Notes under the pieces: generated by a model
Told to the model about the DNA's origin: nothing
Database searches by the model: none
The model's input: only the letters and a program-made list of their open reading frames with translations
Part shown: positions 18,416 through 30,458 of the stretch, piece after piece
How the letters are laid out: every line of letters starts with the position of its first letter
Position numbering within the stretch: position 1 is the first letter of the stretch
Translations under genes and position numbers: made by a program
NCBI RefSeq assembly: GCF_000372645.1
Contig: NZ_APMP01000020.1
Span: 17,416 to 81,415, forward strand
Source: Caulobacter vibrioides OR37
GTDB lineage: Bacteria > Pseudomonadota > Alphaproteobacteria > Caulobacterales > Caulobacteraceae
Direction of reading: 5' to 3'
DNA: 64,000 nucleotides

Positions 18416-21400
18416 TCAGGCCCCGCCGTACACGAAGTCGGCCTTGTAATAGCCCTTGGCCGGATCGAGGATGTCGATCGCGAACGGCGCGGAGCCGTCC
18501 GCCAGGTCCGTCAGCCAAGCGTCGTTGGACCTGACCATGACGCCCAGGTCGGCCTTCTGCGCCTCGGCCAGGAGCCAACCGACCATCGCCGCCTTCGTCC
18601 CGACGCCGTTCGCGCCGTCGCCGCCGTAGTAGGCGAAATAGTCGGCGCGGGTGTCGATCAGGGCATGGATCTTGGCGTCCGTCGGCGCCGCGCCGAAGAT
18701 GGTCTTGTAGACCTCGCGCGTCGCGTCGAAGAGGCTCATCGCGCCATACTTGGCCGCGAAAGCGTCCTTGCCCTCGCCATTCTTGCCGAGGTTCACCGCG
18801 AAGTTGATGTAGCGGTTCTCCAGATTGAAGGTCTGGTAGTAGGCGCTGTTGAGGTTGTTGGCGTTCGGACCGGTCGGCGAGACCAGATAGTCGACGCCGG
18901 CCTGGCTTGGAATCTTTCCGGTGAAGAACTCATAGGCCAGGGTCGCGACGGAGGTCGTGGCGCCGGCTTGCTTGACGATCGCGGCGGTGACCTGATCCGC
19001 CGACAGCGTTCCGGCCGTCCACTTGGCAAGCAGATCCTGTGAGAGTCCGGCCAGGGCCGAGGACGCGCTGGTCCGCAGGATCGCGTTCATCTCGGAGGTG
19101 ATTTCCGCCGCCGACGGGTCGGACGCGAACACGATGTGCTCGACATTGATCAGCTTGTCGGTTCCGTCGGGCGAACCGGATCGCAGATCGGTCACCGTGG
19201 TCGAGCCGTCGGCGTTCTGGACCACCGAATAGTTCGACTTGGCCGATTTGTAGATGACCGTGTCGTTCCCATCGCCGCCATCGATCGTATCGTTGCCGGG
19301 GCCGCCGATCAGCGTGTCGTCCCCCGCGCCGCCATTCAGGATGTCGTCGCCCGCACCGCCATCTAACAGATTGGCGCCGGCGTCGCCGGTCAGGATGTCG
19401 GCATAGGCCGATCCCCTTAGCCCTTCGATGCCATCCAGGAAGTCGACGCCCGCGCCGCGCGTATTCTGCCAGACGTCGGCCTTGGTCAGGTCGACCGTGA
19501 CCCCGCTCGCGGCGGTTTCGTAGGAGGCGATATCGAAGCCAGCGCCGCCGTAGAGCGCGTCATCACCGTCCTCGCCCATGAGGATGTCGTTGCCGTCGTC
19601 GCCCATCAGGGTGTCCGCGCCGCCGCCGCCGCGGATGACGTCATCCCCTGCCCCGCCCGAGATCGTGTTGGCGCCGCTGTCGCCGGTCAGCGTGTCCGCG
19701 TAGGCCGATCCCCAGAGATTCTCGATGGAGATCAGCGTATCGATCCCCGCGCTCTTGGTGTCCTGGGCCTGGGTGATCGCCAGGTTCACCGTGACGCCGC
19801 CCGGCGCGTCGCGATAGTCGGCCCAGTCGCTGCCGGCGCCGCCGTCCAGCTTGTCGTTTCCAGGGCCGCCCTTCAGCGTGTCGTTGCCGCTGTCGCCGAT
19901 GAGGATATCGTCGCCATCGCCGCCGCTAATGACGTCGTCGCCGCCGAAACCTTCCAGCCGATCGGGTCCGCTGGTCCCCACCAGGGTGTCGGCATTGTCC
20001 GTGCCGCCGTCCGGCTTGAGATGCGCGAGGTCGACGGAGACGACGCTGACGTCGCTGGTGATCAGCATCCGCGTTCCGTCATTGCTGACGATCACCCGGT
20101 CGCCGAAGCTGGCCGAATAGTAGCCCGTCGAGCTCAAGCCGACATCCACCCCGAGGGAATAGACCTGCTCGATACTCCAGTTGCCTGTCGAGAACTGGAA
20201 GATGCGGTCCGTGGTGGCGTCCACAACGTAGAGGTGGCGGCCGTCGGCGCTGAAATCCAATCCAAAGACGCCATAGCCCAGTTCAGGATGGCTCTTGGAT
20301 ACGTCCTGAATGAAATGCAGCGATCCGTCGTAGACATAGAGGTCGCGGGAGAACTGCGCGACATAGCTGCCATCGCCCGCGATGGCGCTGACAGGTACGC
20401 CGTAGCCGTACACGCCATCGGCGTACATGCCGTGATAGGCGATCAGACTCCCGCCAGAATAGATGAAGAGCGGCGCATCGGAGATGCCGGTGATGCTGAA
20501 GAGCGTCTTGCTATGATCATCGGTCGAGTAGAGCGAACCAGAAACCATCGCGTACGAATTCGACGTCGCGAAGACGCCGGTCGCGAGGTCCAGTGTCACC
20601 GGCTTGGCGCCGTTTCCATAGCCGTCCTGGGCGAACAGCACCTTGTTGTCGCTGGTGAAAGCGACGTTATAGGTTCCTCCCTGAGCGCCCGCCTGGGCAT
20701 AGTCTTTCACCTGGCCGGTCAGCGTATCCAGAACGTGGATCTTCATCGTGCCCGTCACGCCCGACAGGGACGACCGGTCATAGATGCTGTTGTCCAGCGC
20801 CTGTTCCGCGACGACGATGAAGCGCCCGTCCGACGACACATCCATGCCGCCGAGTCGCACGCCGACCTTCCAACGCGCGAGAATGTCCCCCGTCGCCGTG
20901 TTCAGCGCGGTGACGTAGCCCTCGCTGTTGGAGACGTAGGCGGTCTTGCCATCGGGGGAGAGAACGGCGTCCACGATCTGGCCGGTGGCGATCGTGTCGA
21001 CCGCCTTGGGCGGCAAGACGTCCTTGAGCGCGACACTGGCGTCCGACGGCGACAGGGTCACGGTCTTGTCGGTGAATCGCAGCTTCTCGATGTTGAGGAG
21101 CGTATCGGTCCCCTCGCCGCCCGTCGCGCGCGTGTCGCGAACCGTCCAGGTTCCATCGGCGTTGCGGGTCCAGGCATAGTTCGACGACGCCGATCCGTAG
21201 ATCGCCGTATCGACCCCGCCGCCGCCGTCGATGATATCGTCGCCGCGGCCGCCCTCGAAGGTCTCATCCGCCGCCGAGCCCTGGAAAACGTCGTTGAAGG
21301 CGGAACCCTTGAGGCCCTCGATATTGGACAGCGTGTCGAAGCCATCGCCGTGCGTGTTCTGCATCACGCCGACCTTGGTCAGGTCGACTCGCACGCCAGC

Positions 21401-22891
21401 GGCGGCGTTCTCGTAGGAAGCGATGTCAAAGCCGTCGCCGCCGTCGAGCGTGTCGTCGCCGACACCGCCGTTCAGGATATCGTCGCCCGCGCCGCCCAGC
21501 AGGGTGTCGGCGCCCGCGCCGCCCTTCAGCACGTCGTTCCCGGCGCCGCCTTCGAGACGATTGGCGTTCGCATCGCCCGTCAGGGTGTCGTCAAAGGCGC
21601 TGCCAACGACACCTTCAATCCCGGTCAGCGTATCGCGCCCCGCGCTGCCGGTATCTTGAGCGTAGGTTGAGTTCAGGTCGATCTTGATCGCGCCTGGAGC
21701 GGAAGAATAGTCGGCGATATCGAAACCAGCGCCGCCGTCCAGGATATCGTCGCCTGGACCGCCGATCAGTCGGTCGTCGCCATAACCGCCATAGAGCTTG
21801 TCGTTGCCCGCGCCGCCGTCGATGATGTCATTCCCGCCATAGCCGTAGATGACGTTGGCCGAAGCGTCGCCGGTCAGAACATCGGCCTTGTCGGAACCGT
21901 CATGGGTGGTGACCGTCGTCAGATCGATGACGTTCAAGGCCTTGTCGCTGAGCACCGTCAGATATTTGCCGTCGGCCGAGACGGTCATTCGATCACCGTA
22001 TGCGAAGCCGTTGAACAGCCCGTAGTAGGCGCCGCTCGACACCAGACCGGAGTCGAAGGCTTTCTGGATGGACCAGTCCGTGGTCGAGAGTTGCAGGATC
22101 TTGGCGCTGGTGTCGTCCAGAACGTAAAGACTTGAGCTGTCAGGGCTGAAGACCGCGCCGGCCGCCGAGATGGGCTCCTGCTGGAGCACGCTCAGCGCGC
22201 CCTTGAGCTTCAGCGCGCTGTCATAGACCGCGCCGCTTCGGAAGATCAGATTACCGTCGTAAGATATGGCCTGCGCGCCGTAGCCCCGGAGACTATCGTA
22301 GTCCGCGTCACGTTCAGCCGTGACGCCACCGCCCGGTATGAAGACCTGGAGGGGCTGCGAGGAGATGCCGTACTGGGAGAAGAGGACCTTGGTTCCATTG
22401 CCCGAGGCTGAGAGGATTCCGTCCTGGTAGTAGGCCCCCGTGCCGAACGTGAACGTCCCGGCGCCGGGATCAAGGACCGTCAGCGGTTCCCAACCCGATC
22501 CTTGGTAGCTCTGCGACAGGACGATCTTGCCGTCCGCGGTGAAGGCCGCATCATAAAAGGGTCCATCGCCGCTGCTTCGGACGGTGGTCGTGTAGTCGCG
22601 GATCTGGCCGTTGGTCAGGTCCAGGACATGGACGGTCACATTGGCCTTGGTGTCGTAGCCCGTTCCCGTCGACGTATAGGTCCGCTCCGTCGCCACGAGG
22701 TAGCGGCCGTCCTGGGAGATATCCATCCCGCCCAAGGTCGCCCCGACCTTCCAGCGCGCGACGAAGTCGCCCGTCGCCAGGTTGAACGCGCTGACCACGC
22801 CCTCGCCATTCGAGACGTAGGCGATCTTGCCGTCGTTGCTGAGGACGACGTCCTTGAGATCGCCGGTGGCGATCGTCTGAAAAGTGCTCAC
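18416..22891 (-). CDS. giant RTX protein: two propeller-RTX modules plus RsaA-like anchoring domain
   Basis: About 1491 residues if GTG at 22891 is the start (SD-like GGGTGGGG; gives [13 protein letters not shown], matching the start of the second module [14 protein letters not shown]). There is no signal peptide, as expected for type I secretion. Each half, about 1.88 kb (roughly 21000-22891 and 19118-21000), holds a YVTN-like beta-propeller ([23 protein letters not shown]) followed by Ca-binding GGxGxD nonapeptides and a closing SNY...GTD.L.N(I/V)E domain. The last about 230 residues ([38 protein letters not shown]) strongly resemble the N-terminal LPS-binding domain of the S-layer protein RsaA as I remember it. 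Probably secreted and surface-bound. No secretion genes are adjacent. Confidence 0.85.
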   Translation of the reverse strand: MSTFQTIATGDLKDVVLSNDGKIAYVSNGEGVVSAFNLATGDFVARWKVGATLGGMDISQDGRYLVATERTYTSTGTGYDTKANVTVHVLDLTNGQIRDYTTTVRSSGDGPFYDAAFTADGKIVLSQSYQGSGWEPLTVLDPGAGTFTFGTGAYYQDGILSASGNGTKVLFSQYGISSQPLQVFIPGGGVTAERDADYDSLRGYGAQAISYDGNLIFRSGAVYDSALKLKGALSVLQQEPISAAGAVFSPDSSSLYVLDDTSAKILQLSTTDWSIQKAFDSGLVSSGAYYGLFNGFAYGDRMTVSADGKYLTVLSDKALNVIDLTTVTTHDGSDKADVLTGDASANVIYGYGGNDIIDGGAGNDKLYGGYGDDRLIGGPGDDILDGGAGFDIADYSSAPGAIKIDLNSTYAQDTGSAGRDTLTGIEGVVGSAFDDTLTGDANANRLEGGAGNDVLKGGAGADTLLGGAGDDILNGGVGDDTLDGGDGFDIASYENAAAGVRVDLTKVGVMQNTHGDGFDTLSNIEGLKGSAFNDVFQGSAADETFEGGRGDDIIDGGGGVDTAIYGSASSNYAWTRNADGTWTVRDTRATGGEGTDTLLNIEKLRFTDKTVTLSPSDASVALKDVLPPKAVDTIATGQIVDAVLSPDGKTAYVSNSEGYVTALNTATGDILARWKVGVRLGGMDVSSDGRFIVVAEQALDNSIYDRSSLSGVTGTMKIHVLDTLTGQVKDYAQAGAQGGTYNVAFTSDNKVLFAQDGYGNGAKPVTLDLATGVFATSNSYAMVSGSLYSTDDHSKTLFSITGISDAPLFIYSGGSLIAYHGMYADGVYGYGVPVSAIAGDGSYVAQFSRDLYVYDGSLHFIQDVSKSHPELGYGVFGLDFSADGRHLYVVDATTDRIFQFSTGNWSIEQVYSLGVDVGLSSTGYYSASFGDRVIVSNDGTRMLITSDVSVVSVDLAHLKPDGGTDNADTLVGTSGPDRLEGFGGDDVISGGDGDDILIGDSGNDTLKGGPGNDKLDGGAGSDWADYRDAPGGVTVNLAITQAQDTKSAGIDTLISIENLWGSAYADTLTGDSGANTISGGAGDDVIRGGGGADTLMGDDGNDILMGEDGDDALYGGAGFDIASYETAASGVTVDLTKADVWQNTRGAGVDFLDGIEGLRGSAYADILTGDAGANLLDGGAGDDILNGGAGDDTLIGGPGNDTIDGGDGNDTVIYKSAKSNYSVVQNADGSTTVTDLRSGSPDGTDKLINVEHIVFASDPSAAEITSEMNAILRTSASSALAGLSQDLLAKWTAGTLSADQVTAAIVKQAGATTSVATLAYEFFTGKIPSQAGVDYLVSPTGPNANNLNSAYYQTFNLENRYINFAVNLGKNGEGKDAFAAKYGAMSLFDATREVYKTIFGAAPTDAKIHALIDTRADYFAYYGGDGANGVGTKAAMVGWLLAEAQKADLGVMVRSNDAWLTDLADGSAPFAIDILDPAKGYYKADFVYGGA

Positions 22892-22997
22892 GGAACCCCA
22901 CCCGACTCTGACGCGAAATCCAAGCCGGCAATACACTATGTGGAGTTGAGGCCCACAAGCCTCAAAACCCTAGGGAACATGAAGAAATAAAGAAAAA

Positions 22998-23023
22998 GGC
23001 CGGCGGCCCCACAGCCGCCGGCC
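22998..23023 (-). terminator. Rho-independent terminator of ettA
   Basis: On the minus strand a 10-bp GC stem (ggccggcggc/gccgccggcc) with loop tgtggg is followed by tttttcttta. It lies about 25 bases after the ettA stop. Confidence 0.9.
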
Positions 23024-23047
23024 TCCTTTATCGCCGAAGCTTCGCCC

Positions 23048-24715
<1,668 letters not shown>

Positions 24716-24850
24716 GAGGCTCGCGTTCTCGCTGGACGAGGGTTTCGGGGATTGGCCGCTGAAATAGCCGTCCGGGCCGCTTCGCGCAATCGCGGGCGAG
24801 ACTTCGCGGAACTTCCGACACGCCCCATGCCGTCATAGTTCGTTCGCCGC

Positions 24851-24868
24851 AGTGTCGGACGCCCGACA
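24851..24868. promoter_or_regulatory. inverted repeat upstream of a TonB receptor gene
   Basis: Arms gtgtcgg (24851-24857) and ccgacac (24862-24868) are perfect complements separated by four bases; a further ccgacac half-site occurs about 50 bases upstream. It sits in the 239-base divergent gap between ettA and the receptor and could bind a regulator or form an RNA hairpin. I see nothing else recognisable in that gap. Confidence 0.4.
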
Positions 24869-24954
24869 CGTTTCCTTCTCCGTCCCGTCTTGGACCGCTG
24901 TTATCCGGGCGTTCAGCCGACGCCTCTCCATGCGCCGGACAAAGGGGATAGATC

Positions 24955-27336
24955 ATGAAGAACCATCTGATGCTGGGCGCCGCCGCGAGCGCCCTGCTGT
25001 TCATGACGGCCGGTCAGGCGCTGGCCGCCGACGCCGCCGCCTCGGCCGCTCCGGCCGCCGCGACCACCGCCGCCACGCCCGACGCCTCCGAGGTCGACGC
25101 GATCATCGTCCTGGGTCAGGGTCAGAGCCGCCAGGTCCAAACCGTCAGCGACGCTCAGGTCGCCCTGCAGGCCGCCGGCTCAAGCCCGCTGAAGGCCGTC
25201 GAGAAGCTGCCCGGCGTGTCGTTCCAGTCGGCCGACGCCTTCGGCGCCTATGAGTGGTCGACCCGCATCTCGATCCGCGGCTTCGATCAGAACCGCCTGG
25301 GCTTCACCCTGGACGGCGTGCCGCTGGGCGACATGAGCTACGGCAACTACAACGGCCTTCACATCAGCCGCGCCATCGCCAGTGAAGACATCGGTTCGGT
25401 CGAACTGGCCCAAGGCGCCGGCTCGCTGTCGACCGCCTCGACCTCGAACCTGGGCGGCACGCTGCAATTCTTCTCGCGCAAGCCCACCGAGGACTTCGGC
25501 GTCCAGGCCAACGTGACCGGCGGCTCGGACAACATGCACCGTCTCTTCGGCCGCATCGACACCGGCGCGATCGAGTCGCTGGGCGGCTTGAAAGCCTACG
25601 TCTCGATCGCCGACCAGCAGGCCGACAAGTGGAAGGGCGGCTCCAAGCAGAAGCAGCGCCAGTTCGACGGCAAGGCCGAGCTGCCGCTGGGCGACACCGG
25701 CACGCTGACCGCGTTCTGGAACCATTCCGAGCGCCGCGAGCAGGACTACCAGGACATGTCGTTCGACATGATCAAGCGCCTGGGCCGCGGCTCCGACAAC
25801 TTCCAGCCCAACTGGGCCAAGGCCATCGGCGTGGCCACCGTGCTGAACAATGTCGGCCTCTACGCCACGGGCGTGCTGGACCCCAGCTCGGGCGGCTGGA
25901 CCGGCGTCGGGACCAACCCCTACCGCGCCTATGGCGTCGATACGCCGGATGACTCCTACTACGCCGGCGCCGGCATCCGCGACGACGATCTCTACGCCGT
26001 CACCCTGAAGGAGAAGCTGGGCGCGCTGCGCTTCGACCTGACCGGCTACGGCCACCAGAACCAGGGCCAGGGCCTTTGGTACACGCCGTATCAGATCAGC
26101 CCGGGCTACGGCACGGCCGGCTCGAACGCCGCGCCGCTGTCGATCCGCACCACGGAATACGACATCGACCGCAAGGGTCTGATCGGCAACGCCACCTACG
26201 ACATCGCCAACCATCAGATCGGCGCCGGCTTCTGGATCGAGGACAACGACTTCAACCAGGCCCGCCGCTTCTACGCCGAGACGCTCAACGCCCCGTCGCG
26301 CGACCCGCTGGACTTCCAGTCCAACCCGTTCAAGACGTCGTGGAACTACAAGTTCAACACCAAGACCACGACCGGCTATCTGCAGGACGTCTGGTCGATC
26401 ACCGACGCCCTGAAGGTCAATTTCGGCTTCAAGGCCATGAAGGTCGAGAACAAGGTCTCGACGATCGCCGGTAACCCGATGAACGGCAAGATCGAGAGCA
26501 AGGAGAGCTTCCTGCCCCAGATCGGCGTCGTCTATAAGATGGACAACGGCGTCGAGCTGTTCGGCGGCTACACCAAGAACATGGCCGCCTTCGTCTCGGC
26601 CGCGACCTCGGGCCCGTTCGCCTCGCAGAACCAGAGCGTGGTCGACTACGTCTCCAAGAACCTGCAACCCGAGACCTCGAAGACCTTCGAGGGCGGCGTG
26701 CGCTACCACAACAGCCGCTTCCAGGGCGTGGCCGCGCTCTATCACGTCAAGTTCGACAACCGTCTGGACAGCGCCTCGACGGCTCCGCCGATCCTGGGCC
26801 TGCCGGCCGTGCTGTCGAACGTCGGCTCGGTCACGACCAAGGGCGTGGAAGTCGCCGGCGAATACCGCCTGACCGACGCCTGGTCGGTCTACGGGGCCTA
26901 TACCTATAACGACTCCAAGTACGACGACGACGTCCCCGGCGCCGGCGGTCTGGTGGCCATGCGCACCAAGGGCAAGGACGTGGTCTTCACGCCCAAGAAC
27001 CTGGTGAAGGCCGAGCTGAAGTACGACAACGGCGGCTTCTACTCGCGTCTGGGCCTCTCTTATGTCGGCTCGCGCTGGTACACGTTCGAGAACAACGGCG
27101 GTCACGTCGACAGCTACACCGTCGCCGACCTGACCGTGGGCTATCGCTTCAACGCCGCGCAGGGCGTGCTCCACAACCTGGAGATCCAGGGCAACGTCAC
27201 CAACCTGACCGACGAGGACTACATCTCGACGGTCGGCTCGGGCGGCCCGGCCAAGGCCGACCCGAAGGGCACGGCCATGACCCTGCTGCCGGGCGCTCCG
27301 CGTCAGGCCTATCTGACGATCAAGAAGCGCTTCTAA
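24955..27336 (+). CDS. TonB-dependent receptor
   Basis: 793 residues with AGGGG before the ATG. Signal peptide MKNHLMLGAAASALLFMTAGQALA; Ala/Thr-rich linker; TonB-box-like DAIIVLGQG near residue 45; plug (LKAVEKLPGVSFQSADAFGAYEWSTRISIRGF, TLDGVPLGD, SVELAQGAGS, GGTLQFFSRKP); beta-barrel ending in the terminal Phe (YLTIKKRF). The plug and barrel style resembles receptors for siderophores or other small ligands; no substrate can be named. Followed by its own terminator. Confidence 0.93.
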   Translation: MKNHLMLGAAASALLFMTAGQALAADAAASAAPAAATTAATPDASEVDAIIVLGQGQSRQVQTVSDAQVALQAAGSSPLKAVEKLPGVSFQSADAFGAYEWSTRISIRGFDQNRLGFTLDGVPLGDMSYGNYNGLHISRAIASEDIGSVELAQGAGSLSTASTSNLGGTLQFFSRKPTEDFGVQANVTGGSDNMHRLFGRIDTGAIESLGGLKAYVSIADQQADKWKGGSKQKQRQFDGKAELPLGDTGTLTAFWNHSERREQDYQDMSFDMIKRLGRGSDNFQPNWAKAIGVATVLNNVGLYATGVLDPSSGGWTGVGTNPYRAYGVDTPDDSYYAGAGIRDDDLYAVTLKEKLGALRFDLTGYGHQNQGQGLWYTPYQISPGYGTAGSNAAPLSIRTTEYDIDRKGLIGNATYDIANHQIGAGFWIEDNDFNQARRFYAETLNAPSRDPLDFQSNPFKTSWNYKFNTKTTTGYLQDVWSITDALKVNFGFKAMKVENKVSTIAGNPMNGKIESKESFLPQIGVVYKMDNGVELFGGYTKNMAAFVSAATSGPFASQNQSVVDYVSKNLQPETSKTFEGGVRYHNSRFQGVAALYHVKFDNRLDSASTAPPILGLPAVLSNVGSVTTKGVEVAGEYRLTDAWSVYGAYTYNDSKYDDDVPGAGGLVAMRTKGKDVVFTPKNLVKAELKYDNGGFYSRLGLSYVGSRWYTFENNGGHVDSYTVADLTVGYRFNAAQGVLHNLEIQGNVTNLTDEDYISTVGSGGPAKADPKGTAMTLLPGAPRQAYLTIKKRF

Positions 27337-27360
27337 GCACTTAGGATCGCGACGAACGAA

Positions 27361-27391
27361 GGGCCGGGAGCACCGCCTCCCGGCCCTTTTT
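27361..27391 (+). terminator. Rho-independent terminator after TonB receptor
   Basis: A ten-base-pair stem gggccgggag/ctcccggccc with loop caccgc is followed by a run of five T, about 25 bases after the receptor stop. Confidence 0.93.
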
Positions 27392-27469
27392 CGTGTCCGG
27401 ACAAGATTTCCAGCGCGTCCGGACAGGACCTTGCTGGCGTTTTGGAACCGCGCGAGGCCTGGTCTGGGC

Positions 27470-28252
27470 ATGACCGAAAACCCTGCCCCCACCGCCTCGC
27501 CCGCCGCGCCGTCCTCCGCCAGCCTCTGGCGCGAGGTCGTCGAGATCGTGCGCACGGTCGCCATCGCGCTCGGCGTCGCCCTCGCGCTGCGGATCGTGCT
27601 GTTCCAGCCCTTCACCATCCCGTCGTCATCGATGGAGCCGGGGCTGGTGACCGGCGACTACATCGTGGTCTCCAAGCTGGCCTATGGCTGGAGCCGCGCC
27701 TCGTTCCCGCTGAACCCGCCGCTGTTCCAGGGCCGCTTCCTGGAGCGGCAGGCCCAGCGCGGCGACGTGGTGGTCTTCCGCCTGCCGCGCGATCCGTCCC
27801 AGACCTGGATCAAGCGCGTGATCGGCCTGCCCGGCGATCACGTTCAGATCCGGCGCGGCCAGGTGTTCGTCAACGGAACCGCCCTGCCCCAAACCGCGAT
27901 CGGCCCGACCCAGGACCACGACGCCCCGGACCGAACCGTCATGCAGGTCGGCGAGACCACGCCGAACGGCCGCGCCTATGTCACCTATGACGGCGGCCCC
28001 GGCCAGCCGGGCGACGACACCGACGTCTATGTCGTGCCGGCCGGCTACTACTTCGTGATGGGCGACAACCGCGACAACTCGCTGGACAGCCGCTTCTCGC
28101 CATCGATGGGCGGCGTGGGTCTGCTGCCGGCCGAGAACCTGGTCGGCCGGGCGAAGATCGTCATGCTGTCCTGGAAGCCGGGCGCGTCCTTGCTGAAACC
28201 CTGGACCTGGCTGGACCTGCAGTGGGATCGGTTTTTCAGGGTGATCCGGTAG
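27470..28252 (+). CDS. lepB: signal peptidase I
   Basis: 260 residues from the ATG at 27470; an in-frame TTG at 27431 is less likely. It cleaves Sec and Tat signal peptides at the inner membrane. One membrane helix (VVEIVRTVAIALGVALALRIVLF), catalytic Ser in PSSSMEPGL, catalytic Lys in TWIKRVIGLPGD, and the conserved box MGDNRDNSLDSR. The family otherwise often sits with rnc and era, which are not here, so it may be a second copy. Confidence 0.93.
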   Translation: MTENPAPTASPAAPSSASLWREVVEIVRTVAIALGVALALRIVLFQPFTIPSSSMEPGLVTGDYIVVSKLAYGWSRASFPLNPPLFQGRFLERQAQRGDVVVFRLPRDPSQTWIKRVIGLPGDHVQIRRGQVFVNGTALPQTAIGPTQDHDAPDRTVMQVGETTPNGRAYVTYDGGPGQPGDDTDVYVVPAGYYFVMGDNRDNSLDSRFSPSMGGVGLLPAENLVGRAKIVMLSWKPGASLLKPWTWLDLQWDRFFRVIR

Positions 28253-28296
28253 AGCGGGCGCTTTCACCGCCGGAGCCCACACGCTAAGCCTCGACA

Positions 28297-29589
28297 ATGC
28301 GCATCGCCATCATCGGGGCCTACGGGCTTATCGGCTCTTACGTGTCAGCGCGGCTCGTGGCCGACGGTCATGGTGTGATCGGGATCGGCCGGGATATCGA
28401 AGCAGCGCGCCGTCGCCTTCCCGCTCTGGACTGGAAGCGCGCTGACCTAGCCGATTGCGGCGTTGAGGACTGGACGGCTCTACTAGCCGGCGCCGACGCC
28501 GTCATCAACTGCGCGGGCGCCTTACAGGACAGCCCTCGCGATGACCTTAGGGCGGTCCATGTGGACGGCGTCGGCCGCCTTATCCAGGCCTGCGGCATCG
28601 CTGGCGTGCGACGCATCGTGCACATCTCGGCGGCTGGGGTAAGCCCCGAACGAACCACCGCCTTTAACGACACCAAGTTGGAAGCCGAGCGCCTACTGGC
28701 CCATGCCGCTACGGACTGGATCATTCTGCGCCCCGGCCTGGTGTTCGCCCCGGCTGCCTATGGCGGTACGGCCCTGCTCCGGGGTCTGGCAGGATTGCCG
28801 GGCGTCAGTCTCGTGGCGCATGGCGAAAGCCTGGTCCAGGTCGTCGGCGCCGAGGACCTGGCGCTGGCCGTAGCGCGCTGTCTGACCGACGAAGCGCCGA
28901 CGCGGGTCAGTCTGGATTTGGTTCACGAAGAAGCCCTGAGTCTTGTCGATCTGGTGACGCGCCTTCGCGGCTGGCTAGGCCTGCCGCCGGCCCCGGTCTT
29001 GCGCCTGCCCTCCTACCTCGCTCGAGCGACCGCCGCCGCCAGCGACGCCCTGGCCTGGCTGGGCTGGCGCAGCCCCATGCGCACAGCCGCTCTTGAACAG
29101 CTTCGGATGGGCGTTCGCGGACGCGCCGAGGACGCCGCGCGCCTGGACTGGAAGCCGCGATCTTTCGACGCTCTGCTCGCCGCCGCCCCATCGGGCGTTC
29201 AGGAGCGCTGGTTCGCCCGCGCTTATTTCGCAAAGCCTGCTATCCTGCTCTGCTTGTTTGCGTTCTGGTTCCTGTCGGGAGTGATCGGACTAACCGTCGG
29301 CTTCCGCGATGCCGTCGGCGTCCTCACCACTTCGGGCATAAAGGCCGCCCCAGCCACCGCGGCAGTCGTGGTCGGCAGCCTGGTCGACATGACTCTGGCC
29401 CTGATGCTGGCCTATCGACCAACCACCGGCAGAGCCTTGCAAGCGATGCTGCTGGTCACGGCCGCATACCTGGTCGGCGGCGCCGTGGTGCGTCCCGACC
29501 TGTGGTTGGACCCCATGGGCCCGCTGCTGAAAAGCGTTCCGGCCGGCTTTCTGGCCTTGGCTGCCTTGACCACGCTGGATGAACGCTGA
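28297..29589 (+). CDS. NAD(P)-binding SDR/epimerase fused to a DoxX-like membrane domain
   Basis: 430 residues. Residues 1-280 are an atypical SDR: IIGAYGLIGSYV nucleotide loop, INCAGALQDSP, and RIVHISAAGV with a downstream lysine. Residues about 305-425 hold four hydrophobic segments (AILLCLFAFWFLSGVIGLTVG ...) like DoxX-like family proteins. The product is thus a membrane-bound oxidoreductase of unknown substrate. It overlaps the next gene by one base (TGATG). CTA/TTA codons are more frequent than in neighbours, hinting at a different origin. Confidence 0.82.
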   Translation: MRIAIIGAYGLIGSYVSARLVADGHGVIGIGRDIEAARRRLPALDWKRADLADCGVEDWTALLAGADAVINCAGALQDSPRDDLRAVHVDGVGRLIQACGIAGVRRIVHISAAGVSPERTTAFNDTKLEAERLLAHAATDWIILRPGLVFAPAAYGGTALLRGLAGLPGVSLVAHGESLVQVVGAEDLALAVARCLTDEAPTRVSLDLVHEEALSLVDLVTRLRGWLGLPPAPVLRLPSYLARATAAASDALAWLGWRSPMRTAALEQLRMGVRGRAEDAARLDWKPRSFDALLAAAPSGVQERWFARAYFAKPAILLCLFAFWFLSGVIGLTVGFRDAVGVLTTSGIKAAPATAAVVVGSLVDMTLALMLAYRPTTGRALQAMLLVTAAYLVGGAVVRPDLWLDPMGPLLKSVPAGFLALAALTTLDER

Positions 29590-30059
29590 TGGACCTCTAC
29601 ACACTGGTCAAGGTCGCTCACGTGATCGGCGCGACGGTGCTGTTGGGCACGGGCGCGGGTATCGCCTTCTTCATGCTGATGGCTCATCGCACCCGCGATC
29701 CGGCCTTGGTCGCCCAAACCGCCAGAGTCGTGGTGCTGGCCGATACCGTATTTACGGCCTCGGCCGTGATCCTGCAGCCGATCACCGGCGCTAGCCTGGC
29801 CCATCTGGCCGGCTATCGGCTTCTATCGGGATGGATTGGACTAAGTCTGGCGCTCTATGTCGTCACCGGCCTCTGCTGGCTGCCGGTAGTATGGATCCAG
29901 GTCCGCCTGCGAGATTTGGCGATCCAAGCGGCTGCGACCGACACGCCGTTACCCGAGCGATACTTCCGGCTATTCCGGCTGTGGTTCGTCTTAGGCTTTC
30001 CGGCTTTCGCCGCCGTTTTGGGGATCGTATGGCTGATGGTCGCCAAGCCGTCCTTTTAA
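29589..30059 (+). CDS. DUF2269 integral membrane protein
   Basis: 156 residues with four predicted membrane helices; starts MDLYTLVKVAHVIGATVLLGTG, the characteristic beginning of DUF2269 proteins, and ends FAAVLGIVWLMVAKPSF. Start codon overlaps the SDR-DoxX stop, so the two are co-translated. Function unknown; the pair may form one membrane redox unit. Confidence 0.85.
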   Translation: MDLYTLVKVAHVIGATVLLGTGAGIAFFMLMAHRTRDPALVAQTARVVVLADTVFTASAVILQPITGASLAHLAGYRLLSGWIGLSLALYVVTGLCWLPVVWIQVRLRDLAIQAAATDTPLPERYFRLFRLWFVLGFPAFAAVLGIVWLMVAKPSF

Positions 30060-30064
30060 TGCCC

Positions 30065-30406
30065 CTACCGCCGGCTGAATTCCTCGAAGCTCAGGACGCC
30101 GTCGTGGTTCCGGTCCAGCGCCTCGAACGCCGCGCGGGAGGTCGTGGTGGGACGCGCCAGCGAGGGGACGGCGATGGCGCCGACGGCGAGGCCCGCCAGG
30201 GCGGCGACGACGGCGCGCCAGAGAAGGCCGTGCGTGCGCGGCGGCCTGGCGGCCTTGCCCGACAGCTCCTGATCGATGAACACCCGCACCGCCTCGCTGG
30301 CCGTGCGTCCCGCTCCATGGCAGCGCGCCATGAAGGCGGTCTTGGTCTCGTGCGGCAGACGGATCTCGAGCACTTCGCTCTTCTTCGGCGGCTTCCGGGC
30401 GGTCAT
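30065..30406 (-). CDS. membrane-tethered ribbon-helix-helix-like protein with a C-terminal EF-hand
   Basis: 113 residues from the ATG at 30406 (GAGG upstream). Residues about 10-48 (SEVLEIRLPHETKTAFMARC ... TASEAVRVFIDQEL) look like a ribbon-helix-helix DNA-binding domain. A basic linker leads to one membrane helix at about 61-80. Residues 98-109 form a canonical EF-hand loop with D98, N100, D102, G103 and E109, which would lie in the periplasm. This combination suggests a calcium-sensing membrane-bound regulator, but neither DNA nor calcium binding is shown. Confidence 0.75.
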   Translation of the reverse strand: MTARKPPKKSEVLEIRLPHETKTAFMARCHGAGRTASEAVRVFIDQELSGKAARPPRTHGLLWRAVVAALAGLAVGAIAVPSLARPTTTSRAAFEALDRNHDGVLSFEEFSRR

Positions 30407-30458
30407 GGAGACAAACCTCGCGACGTTCGCCCCCTGACTAGCACCGTTCGCGGCGCGC

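Noticed and set aside
20021..21670. 549-codon plus-strand open frame opposite the RTX gene
   Set aside because: Complement of the glycine/aspartate codon repeats; no ribosome site or recognisable domain.
19260..21890. Regular short repeats that could suggest a CRISPR array or VNTR
   Set aside because: They are codons for GGxGxD nonapeptides in an intact reading frame, with variable sequence and no spacer-repeat structure.
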